DNA from: Hymenochaete sp. R1
Taxonomy: Eukaryota > Basidiomycota > Agaricomycetes > Hymenochaetales > Hymenochaetaceae
Assembly (NCBI GenBank): GCA_019400425.1
Contig: JAFREE010000051.1
Coordinates: forward strand, 79,705 to 143,704
DNA: 64,000 bases
Direction of reading: 5' to 3'
Part shown: piece after piece, positions 23,929-36,616 of the stretch
Position numbering within the stretch: the stretch's first letter is position 1
Layout of the letters: each line of letters starts with the position of its first letter
Made by a program: the position numbers and the translations under genes
The notes under the pieces: generated by a model
The model's database searches: none
What the model saw: the letters and a program-made list of their open reading frames with translations, nothing else
What the model was told of the DNA's origin: nothing

Positions 23929-24580
23929 TTTGCTTTCTCCCCGCGAATTTGTCCTCGGGATGCTTTATTTCTAAGAGAACAACGAGGTCCACGAAAGAAA
24001 GTGCTGGTGGTATGAGCTCAAGTCAAGTATGCTTGTAACGACTGCGCATCGATTCTAGGGAAGACGCTAATTTTCACGTGACATTTCCCAATTGTATTGC
24101 CAAAGCCAGGCCATAGTTCAATCGAAATAGATTTCTGCTTTTTCTTCTGACTTACACGACTGCAACCAACTGGTCTAGGAAGGGAGAAATCGTGCCATCG
24201 TCATTATCTGGGGCCAGAATAATGCTTTTTGAATGCCGAAGGGGAAGTCTCTGCAATGAACTGTATGTGTGTGGATGCTTCCCGTTGACCATCGACTTCT
24301 TGCTTTCCACTAATTGACGTCTATGGTTAGAAACGAAGACTGTTGTCCGGAACTGTAAGTCTGTTCAAGGACTTTGTAGTGCAGTTTCTGATTGGCGATA
24401 GAAAACAGAGCTCGAATTTGCCTTCGATTGGTTTTCCTGTCCGAGTTTGAGCCGCAGTCACAGTAGGGCTCCACGCTTGTGAGTCAGCGCTTACGTTCCG
24501 CAGCATGAATTGCATGAATATGATCGTATAACGGGAATGGCTGCTCTGCGAAACCGATGTTTCTTCGGCCGGTCCGCCAT

Positions 24581-24622
24581 TCGTTGCGTCTTAAAAGAAC
24601 TTCGTTGCATCCTAAAAGAACT
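24581..24622 (+). repeat. 21-bp tandem duplication, two copies
   Basis: Units 24581-24601 and 24602-24622 match at 19 of 21 positions (tcgttgcgtcttaaaagaac against tcgttgcatcctaaaagaac, each followed by t). This is a small local duplication with no visible function. Confidence 0.8.
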
Positions 24623-25196
24623 TGAGTTGTTTCCACTAATGACTCTGATTATCTCCACAGGAAACATGCTCTAAATGCGTCAAAGCTGGCAGCGACCAGA
24701 TCGGTGGTAAGCAACTGTTTCCGATGCCCTGAGCGAACAATAAGCTTCCTCGAGAAACATATTTCAAGGAAGACGAGTGGCAAGCCGAGGTGATAGACGA
24801 ACGGGACCCCGAAGTCACGTATTAAGACGTACAACGAAGGTGAATCGTGTTCGAATGTGTTGCATGACGACAAGGTGACTTCCGTCATGTTTGATTATCC
24901 TCCCTGTGACTTACGGTATGTACGGATGGATGAATTCACCAGAAACTGAGAGAGCCTGGTTTAAATCCTTGAGTCGAGCGGGATGAGGATGATGATCCGG
25001 AGAAAGCCGAGAGAGCAGTGCACCGTTCCACTGGATCGTTTAGACTTGTCTTGCTTAACCTTAAACACCTGACGCTCCTTTCGCCACCTTCCTTCCTTCG
25101 TCTTTGCTCCATGAGATCGTCAAATTTTCCGTATACTGTCTATGTCAATTGAGCTTCACACATGGGCTGCTCTTCTCCTGTTCCAGGCGAATCAAG

Positions 25197-25203
25197 TATA
25201 AAA
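25197..25203 (+). promoter_or_regulatory. TATA box of the GSKIP-domain gene
   Basis: TATAAAA lies 42 nt before ATG 25245. That is a plausible spacing for a core promoter with a very short leader; the role is inferred. Confidence 0.55.
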
Positions 25204-25244
25204 GCTCGCACGATATCCTCGGTAGAATCGACAACTTTTAACCA

Positions 25245-25609
25245 ATGTCTCCCTCAGATTCACCTACATTCTTCGCATCGGAGTTGGCACGTGCCCTTTC
25301 TGAGCAACATTTTGGAATTGTAGACTATTCACTCAAGGGAAGCTCGTCCACCGACGCGCATGCCTCGGTCAACCTCCTTGAAGGTGTCCGGCTAGACGTC
25401 ATGCTCAATATTAGAGGATACAAGGTATGCCATATACCAGACTCGAGGCGTATCCGACTAAAACATCGTTGAAGATCCTTGATGCCGTACCTCCTATATC
25501 ATTACCAAAGGGCACCGTCTTCGAAAGTCTGGATGATCTACTCTCCCAGGCAAGTCCCGCCTACCAAACGAAGCGCATGGAAACTCTTGTAGCACGACTC
25601 TCAGCGTAA
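25245..25609 (+). CDS. GSKIP-domain protein
   Basis: A 104-residue protein in two exons (25245-25424, 25475-25609; 50-nt intron). The first exon gives a hydrophilic start and ASVNLLEGVRLDVMLNIRGYK; the second gives PKGTVFESLDDLLSQASPAYQ and ends in VARLSA. The run of a beta-strand-rich part, then a GY pair, then E-S-L-D-D-L-L followed by SPAY is the signature of the GSKIP domain, which in animals binds GSK3 and protein kinase A and is also found at one end of CLU proteins. In fungi the role is not settled. The short length equals a stand-alone GSKIP domain, so the gene looks complete. Confidence 0.8.
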
Positions 25610-27012
25610 CAAGCGCACAATGTTCTCTATTTCTTCTGCCTCTCTTTTTGACGACCATCTTCCCCATGCCATTTTCGTTCGTGCTTGTACAGTCAGCTGT
25701 GACACAACTCCAATGTTCCACGTAACTTGATCTTCTTGTTTTTTTTCCGTCTCAGGCTGAAATTTCGGCATGCGTAACCTCTGCTGATTTATATGCATAT
25801 TCTTAATGTTTTTTCTTTCTTTTAATTTTGACAGAGCAGGTCAAACAATACACAAGACGTTCAGCAGTGATCGGATTCCAAGTTCCCGTATACACCGGGC
25901 AATGTTCCAGATTCGGACCATGCCATCGATTTCTCAAATCCGTAAGGCTCGGAGTAAACCATGACGTCCTTGTGAATTGTAGAAGCGTCAGTTACCATGA
26001 AAGAACAGGCGGCCCTTGATGTTTTCTGTACGTACCTAAAACTCTCACAGGTAAGTTCTATTGAATCAGACAAAAGGTTTGAGTTCAGAGTTGGGGCGGC
26101 GATATTTTATCGGCCCTTCTCTTGAATCTCCTTCATGGTCCAAATCTAAACTTACTCACATTAACAGCCGAACTCCGACGGTGCTTCTGGCTTGCCTGAA
26201 CTTAGGCTTCTTCAACTCAGTTTGTCTAAATGGTGAGGCCGAGATTCTTTCGCATCGGGGGGCCTGGGAAACTCCCGTCAATCCCCCGAACGTACTGAGA
26301 GATATTAGTGGCTTTGGAGAGGTGAGAAGATTTTTTCTTTCTCGGAGTGCATTGTTCCTGGACATTTTCTCGGGAAGCCCGGCTACACAAAAAGACCTTC
26401 GCATACTAAGAAAGCCAATCGGGATCCCAAACCCGATTGAGGAGGCGTTCCCCCAATTGCGCCACATCTCTCTTCTACACTCCACTGTGGCCAGATTTCT
26501 GCTTCTTTGCTATCTGCATACGACCGCTATGATTTCAACGAACCAAGCTTAGGAATTTACTCGGGCAATGACCGGTGCTTGCGGAAAGACCAATTTACGT
26601 GAAGAGTACAGGGAAAAGATGAGACCGGGCCGAAGGTCATACTATGAGCTACAGTAGTAATCGGATAATAATTGGTCAAATAATCTGGTACATCACACCT
26701 GAATAGGAATGTACATAGAAATAACTGCTGATGATCAGAGCTCCGAATAACTATGGTTTTGAAGAAGAATCGGGAAAGAGAAGATGGTGCTACAAGCAAG
26801 TTCTCTGTGAGTCTGGCGTTAGAACGCCATCGTGCGTGCATCGTCTCATCGAATACGACGGACGTAAAGAGATACAAAGAATAATGGAAAGGGTAGACGC
26901 GTACGTATCTCGAACCATGTACAGGATATTTTACCTTATACGGGACGTTGTTGAGTATCTGTGAGGGAGTTGGTAACTTTGACAGTAAAAATCTCAGCTC
27001 TGTGTCATGATC
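25610..27012. other. Intergenic region with a possible gene remnant
   Basis: 1.4 kb. A short reading from ATG 25997 ends at a good donor (CAG|GTAAGT, exon end 26050), and a good acceptor lies near 26166. After it come Leu-rich readings such as LPELRLLQLSLSKW and, in another frame, AFPQLRHISLLHS, which resemble leucine-rich F-box proteins. No continuous model can be built and stops interrupt every join I tried. It may be a decayed F-box/LRR-like gene, a short non-coding transcript, or chance. Confidence 0.25.
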
Positions 27013-27860
27013 TTAGTAAATCGATGACAATATCGACTCGGGACCGATGAGCGGATGCCCCAAAGAACGACCAAGGTCGTCGACGAAGAGGACTACGGCA
27101 ATGCCGCCTATCACGACCTTCAATATCGCCGACAGAATAACGTTTGCGTGGGTTGCAACCACTCCTGTTCGAGCTAAGCCCATGAAGACTCCTCGAGAGC
27201 CCGTAGACTGCAGAATAGCAAATGTGGATCCTTTCGGAATTATTGCACCATAGCTCGTCGCCTGTACGGAAGCTGCAAGAGATCCTGTGTTGCGACACAG
27301 TGTGAGTAATGGACTATAGATGGGGTAGATTATGCAAGCGAGTGACGTAGAGATCACGTACCAGCTCGAACACCTGTTACTGCGAAACCACATGCTCCAA
27401 GTATGAGAAATAATATAGCGCTGCCAAGAAGCACACCAAATCCGAGGGCAAGGAAGACAACTGCGCCAAAGATGAATGTTGCGCATTCGACTGCGCCAGG
27501 AATAAATGCTAGAGCCAGGAGCACGTAGGATATGACCTTCTGAGTGTTGAGCACTAGGTCTCACTTAGCTTGCATCCAGTTTGAGTGAGCCAAGGGGAAC
27601 TTACGCTCAGCGTGCGCGACAATCTTGGCGCCCGCGTTTATGCATTGTTTTGCCGTATCGACCACAGCGTTCCAGTCGATTAAATCCCAGAGTTCGACGA
27701 TCGACACTTTCACCGTGTACCCAAGAGTGATGAAGACTTGTTGGATGGTATGCCAGATATCGACGAGTATTCCTTTCAGGCTGTCCAGAGGGGCGTCGAA
27801 CTGCGGAAATGTGATCGCTGAGGCCTCGTACAGAGCGACAGTATGAAACGAAGGTGCCAT
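27013..27860 (-). CDS. IFI6/IFI27 (ISG12)-like membrane protein
   Basis: A 239-residue protein in three exons (27860-27605, 27553-27362, 27284-27013). The N-terminal part is amphipathic helical, followed by hydrophobic stretches (YVLLALAFIPGAVECATFIFGAVVFLALGFGVLLGSAILFLIL). The C-terminal third carries GSLAASVQATSYGAIIPKGS then TFAILQSTGSRG, which matches the GS-x-A-A-x-x-Q and F-A-x-x-Q-S pattern of the IFI6/IFI27 domain. In animals these small interferon-induced proteins sit in mitochondrial or ER membranes; fungal members exist but their function is not known. ATG 27860 is the second of two close in-frame ATGs (27869 is the other). Introns are 51 and 77 nt, GT-AG. Confidence 0.8.
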
Positions 27861-28831
27861 TGTTAACAAGCCTAAGGCACTGTCAGAGTTGTCTAAGCAG
27901 TAGCGCAGTATGCTCTCACCTTGCTGTTACTGGAAAACACGAGGGAGATGAAGAGAAGGTGAAAAGAGAATGAGATGGAAAAGGGGATCGAAAGGCTGCG
28001 CACAAACTTATGTACCCCTCTACCTGCCATTAGACGCGCAGTCGATTTGTAAACATGCTGCAGAGCACATCACATGGAATCGATCCGATGAGGCGCTTAC
28101 GGCTGTCAAGAAATACATTGGGAAGAGAAAGTACCACATTTGTCAACACGATAGAGAATGAATCTCCTACCTCCGATGCTGTTGCACAAGCTTTACCTTC
28201 TACGTGAAGGCCCAGAAGAAGGGACTGAAGGAAAGAAACGGAGTTATGCACAGCGCTTCCAAACAGAGAAGTGTCAAAGTCGCCCTTGCTAGCTGTGCAA
28301 AGCTGACGAATGACTGATGCCAATGTGTGGAGAACTCACTACGCGGGTCGAGGTAGACTTCAGTAAGTCGGATACAGCCACCAAAGTACCTTCAGTATCC
28401 AAAACTCCGCATTCAGCAGGAGCAATATCAGTAGAGAACTGCTCGGAGTTTCGCTTGAAGGAGCTTCGACTCTCTTAGATGCACTTTTCTCTATCGGCTT
28501 GATAAGGAGCGGAAAACGAAGCGAGGAGCAGAGCGCTTCCAAGAGAAATTTCTCAGCGTGAAAAGCCTTGTATACGCAGAGTCCTGCAGTTTTCATACAG
28601 ACTGTTCCTTTTGAGTAAGATAACACACGAAATCGACGTAGTGAAAAAAATGAAGGACGAATCTTCGGGCGCTAGTTTCGGGAGAACGACAGAACGACAG
28701 GATTTTTTTTCACATGTCCCACGCGGTCACGTTACTTTTAACGTCGCGAACCCTGACAAGCCCCGGAAAGTCCTGAGGACTCAGAGGAACGACGCGAATG
28801 TAACTTCGTCAACCACCACCACCTCACAAAC
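27861..28831. other. Divergent intergenic region upstream of the RecQ gene
   Basis: 971 bp between two divergent genes. Minus-strand open frames at 28030-28323 and 28360-28626 have no motif support. No RNA gene or repeat is seen. Confidence 0.4.
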
Positions 28832-32881
<4,050 letters not shown>

Positions 32882-33316
32882 TAATAGTAGAAGTTTTCTC
32901 TAATATTTGTTGTATAATTCCTGGTGGAGCGAATGTGGAACTCTTGTATGCATGACGGGTCTTAAAATAGAACCGAGTGACGTCATTAAATCTACAATAA
33001 ACCCCACGGCCCGATGAATCCGACGCGTACCTGATCTCAACTCGAACCTGCGGCTGCGCGGACATTACCTTCTTGCCATCCGCACCTCACGTCCTCAGCC
33101 TCACGTTTTATGCAACATACCTGAGCTAGTCGTTAATAGCAGCTAGAGTAAACATTATTGTGGCGCATTACGATAGCTTGAAGACGCCACTAGAAGGAAC
33201 AAGGAATTTCTATTCGAGATAATATTGTGAGTGACCATGAATTCACAAACGTCTCCTACCGAACAAGTTATCTTATCTTCAAGATAGATTTCCTTGGAAA
33301 CCTCCATGACCTCGTA
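32882..33316. other. Intergenic region before the C2-domain gene
   Basis: 435 bp, both neighbours on the plus strand. It holds the RecQ 3' flank and the C2 gene promoter; I see no further feature. Confidence 0.4.
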
Positions 33317-35074
33317 ATGTCTAGTACAACTTTTACTGTCCTCATCAAATTCGTCTCTGCCTCCAATGTCCCAGTAGCAGATATCCACAACCTTTCCGCG
33401 GACCCATATATCACTGCTGTTGTTACTTCCACCTCCCGACCTCAGCCACATGAAGAACCACAACTGCGATGGCGAACTCATACGGAACGTGCTACTCGTG
33501 ACCCTACGTGGAACGATGTTTGGGTGATCGCCGGTGCACCTACAGATGGATTTAACTTGCGTATGACTCTCGTAGACGAGGACGCGAAGGACCGTGACGA
33601 CCGTTTGGGTCGCGCAGAGGTTAACTTTACGAGTAACATGATGCACGAAGGATACGAATTCGAGAATAAAGAAGTGAAGGTAAAGAAGAGACGTGGCAGT
33701 ATAATGCCGTATCTCATGACGTACGGAGCTGCAATGTTGCCTGGACAGCGAGTGCGAAAGCATACGAGGATCGTGCTAAGTGCGAAAGTGGTCGGGAAAA
33801 CAAGTAGCAAAGACAACGTCCGCGTTTTCACACTTGGCCCTAGTAAGTTCCCAGATTTCAATATTTGTCTGTGTCTCCTTCTCAAACGAATACCAGACGC
33901 ATACAGTCTGCACTTCTCGTCTCTCATCGGCTCCGTGGTAAATCGAAATAATCAGACGACGAAAGGCAAACCTACCCAAGAGACAGGCAACGAGAACAAA
34001 CCCGCTTCCGCCTCGAGTTTCGTTGCGAGCAAACTGCAGCTTACTGGCCCGGTTCCTCCACAACTGCGTCATCAATACGTCGGGTATAACCTTTTCATCA
34101 AATGGTTATATACGAAACGCGGAATTGCTGGAAGGGTACTTTTCCACGGCTTGAGGAAACAATATAGAACCGTCTACTCGTACGACAAGAGCACTTTGTA
34201 TGGCGTGGTGACCGGTGGCACTCCAGGAAAACCAGGCAACGCCGAGGAGAAAACATTATCGCCACAAGATTATCTGTGCAATGATTCAAGAGCCTTTGCT
34301 CACCAATTTCTTAAGATGGTACATTTCGGACAAGGGGGACGGCTCATGACCTACGTTCTCACACTTGACGGCCAATGGCGTTTTTGCGAGACGGGCGACG
34401 AATTCTCGATAGACTTCCTGAGTAAGCATATGATGCATGCTGACGGGGAACAGATCATAGCGTATGCAGGGGAGTTCTTCGTCAGGAGGATCAGTACGGG
34501 GGACAAAGAAGGAGAACGAACGCCTGAAGACCACCACTCCGACAATGACCAGAAGCAGAAGGAAAATCGCGACCACCAAGCAGAAGATAGCAACGACAAG
34601 CATGGTCACGGTAATGGCACGGATGACCCAGATGACGAATCTGACGAAGACCCATCACACTACGAACTCATCATAGACAACGACTCCGGCACGTACCGCC
34701 CTCCGGAAGACACGCTTCCCGTTCTTCAATCCTGGTTGGCCTCTCCTGACCGTCTGGGCGCCCTCGGACGTGTAACTGCGATGCATTGCTTCTCCGACGA
34801 GCTCGTCGAGCTAAAGAAGCAGCGGAAGGAACTGAAGAAGAAGCTGGCGGGTGGGAAACTGCCAAAGAGAATGCAGGCGCAGAGGAGGGGATCGAGTGCG
34901 AGTAGTCTTAGGGTGGATGGGAGGAAGTTGAGTAGTGGAGAGGTGGAGAGGATCGTGGAAGAGGCCAAGGAGGACAATGAAGGGAAGATTGAAGACGGAG
35001 AAATTGGTGGGAAGGATAAGCAGAAGGAAACGAAAGATGAGTCGGAGACGAGGGACTCTGGTGTACAAGTCTGA
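33317..35074 (+). CDS. C2-domain protein of unknown function
   Basis: The product is 567 aa from two exons (33317-33842, 33897-35074). The first about 170 residues form a C2 domain: VLIKFVSASNVPVADIHNLSADPYI, then DPTWNDVW and LVDEDAKDRDDRLG, with Asp residues placed for calcium and phospholipid binding. A middle region (about 245-390) is well ordered, with YNLFIKWLYTKRGIAGR and FCETGDEFSIDFLSKHMMHA; I do not recognise it. An acidic spacer follows, then a segment HYELIIDNDSGTYRPPEDTL with a charged coiled tail. The 54-nt intron is a multiple of 3 without stops, so an unspliced reading also stays open; the spliced form is preferred because of GTAAGT and CCAG ends. No membrane segment is seen. 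Confidence 0.75.
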   Translation: MSSTTFTVLIKFVSASNVPVADIHNLSADPYITAVVTSTSRPQPHEEPQLRWRTHTERATRDPTWNDVWVIAGAPTDGFNLRMTLVDEDAKDRDDRLGRAEVNFTSNMMHEGYEFENKEVKVKKRRGSIMPYLMTYGAAMLPGQRVRKHTRIVLSAKVVGKTSSKDNVRVFTLGPSKFPDFNICLCLLLKRIPDAYSLHFSSLIGSVVNRNNQTTKGKPTQETGNENKPASASSFVASKLQLTGPVPPQLRHQYVGYNLFIKWLYTKRGIAGRVLFHGLRKQYRTVYSYDKSTLYGVVTGGTPGKPGNAEEKTLSPQDYLCNDSRAFAHQFLKMVHFGQGGRLMTYVLTLDGQWRFCETGDEFSIDFLSKHMMHADGEQIIAYAGEFFVRRISTGDKEGERTPEDHHSDNDQKQKENRDHQAEDSNDKHGHGNGTDDPDDESDEDPSHYELIIDNDSGTYRPPEDTLPVLQSWLASPDRLGALGRVTAMHCFSDELVELKKQRKELKKKLAGGKLPKRMQAQRRGSSASSLRVDGRKLSSGEVERIVEEAKEDNEGKIEDGEIGGKDKQKETKDESETRDSGVQV

Positions 35075-35299
35075 TTCATGTCTTGTTAATTTCTTGGGAC
35101 TCGGACTAATGTGTGCGAACCGTTGTTTTAACTTTATTCTTGTTGTTACCCGCTCCCTCACCTTTCGTTCATTGTTGATGTTGTCCAACCACTGATAAAC
35201 AGTTTACACTCTTCATTTATACATGTAGCCAAACATAGATGCTAGTCTGTATCTACTGCAGACGCCGTTCTATGTTGATTAGCAATGGGTACCGACAAC

Positions 35300-36419
35300 T
35301 CAAGCTCCATTTTGACCAGGCTCCTCATTTAAAACGACTGGTAATCCAATCTGCTTAATCTTGACACCTATCTCGAATAAATAATCCAAGCACTGACACG
35401 ACAGTTTTCAGTCTTGCACAAGGGAAACAAGTGCGAACAACTTACCTCGGTTTGAGTTTTTGCCTTCTCCCAGTCGGGTCCTAGAGAACATGTCAGTGAA
35501 GGCATACTTCCTTAGTAATTGGCCACTAACCCCAGACATAAATGCCGTGTCGCCTCACTAGGACAGCGGGTGCGTCAGGATATTCCTTCATCGCCTAGAA
35601 TAAGGATCGTTTTATGAGCCACTTCATGTACATCGCGATTGTACCGTTCATTCACCTCAGCCATACTGTCCTTCAGATCTTCCTCGTTCGGCGTATTTTC
35701 AATGATGGGGACAACGAGTGTGTCGAGGTAAGAAAGAGCCTTTCCCATCCCTCCTATCTTGAGACCTTTGATCATCTAAAGACGGGTGAGCAAGTTTTCA
35801 AAAGCGATACGAAGCTGTTTACCTCCTGAACGCCTAAGTTACTACAATGAGGAGCACAAAGTATAAGAAGAAGCTGACTTGATGAGAGATACGAAACTCC
35901 TTCCCCGGCCATAGTAAGGTGGCCATAACAGCATGCTGCGAATGGGTATGAATGCATGCGCCCGCAGCGCGCAAATCATATGCATTCCAAAATAGAGGTG
36001 TACAGGCCGATTCCTTCAAGTTTTGTTTCGGTTTCCTCAGAAAGACACGTTCGTGCGGGGAGTTTTCGGTCTTGGGTGGCGTGGGATACGGAAGAACGAA
36101 GATGTGGTCTGGCTGTATGCGCTCTTTCTGTACGCCAGAGGGAGCGATGTATACATGGTCACTGCAACAAGTTCGGACCTCCGTAAAAATCGATGTAATC
36201 GGTGAGAGTGACAGACTTACTCATCACGAATGCTAATGCCGCCTCCAGTACCAGTGACCCATCCGAGTTCATAGAAAAGCTTGCAGAGCTCTGGGATCAA
36301 ATTTGCCGGCTGAACCAATCAAATCCAACCCAGAGGTCATTGATACTCGTGACAAGGCGCGTCGGAAGACATACATGTCTAGGATCCTCAGATTTAACAA
36401 GATGGTCTGAATCTGCCAT
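35300..36419 (-). CDS. MDE1: Methylthioribulose-1-phosphate dehydratase (methionine salvage)
   Basis: This zinc enzyme converts methylthioribulose-1-phosphate to a diketo compound in the methionine salvage pathway (MtnB; human APIP). Eight exons: 36419-36375, 36309-36221, 36161-35879, 35825-35823 (3 nt), 35775-35656, 35594-35531, 35480-35446 and 35392-35300, giving 243 aa. Key features are [35 protein letters not shown] with the active-site Cys, [17 protein letters not shown] (zinc His 116 and 118), HQEMIKG with Glu 140, VVPIIENTP and [10 protein letters not shown] with the third zinc His. The single codon GAG for Glu 140 has to come from a 3-nt exon. The start lies 197 bp from the divergent Dhr1 gene. 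Confidence 0.93.
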
Positions 36420-36616
36420 GCTGGTCGAAAGCAAGTTCCAACAACGCCTGCAGAACGAGAAAATTCTGGCTGCTCAGTACACGGCACGCGAAGGCGCTTC
36501 GGTAAGGCGCAATGATCGGCGTTGATCCGCTGGCCGGGCATTGAAATAATTCGGAAATTGTTCAAACTTTGAGACGTCGACAACTACTCAGCATATTTGT
36601 GGGCCTCTTGCGCACA
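36420..36616. promoter_or_regulatory. Bidirectional promoter region, MDE1 and DHR1
   Basis: Only 197 bp separate the two divergent start codons, so both promoters and leaders must share it or reach into the genes. No TATA box is evident. Confidence 0.5.

Larger units (their letters stand above)
23929..25244. other. Intergenic region between Vps45 and GSKIP-domain gene
   Basis: 1.3 kb with no supported gene. It contains a 21-bp imperfect tandem duplication at 24581-24622 and a TATA box just before the next gene. Short open frames on the minus strand carry no recognisable motif. Confidence 0.45.

Noticed and set aside
24581..24622. Possible short repeat array (CRISPR-like)
   Set aside because: Only two adjacent 21-bp copies without spacers in a eukaryotic genome; a simple tandem duplication.
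26061..26552. 163-codon plus-strand open frame
   Set aside because: No usable ATG until its last residues and no recognisable domain; kept only as a possible remnant.
35776..35878. A single 103-nt intron in the dehydratase gene
   Set aside because: It would delete the conserved Glu of HQEMIKG and be twice the usual intron length; two introns around a 3-nt exon explain both, though only cDNA can prove it.
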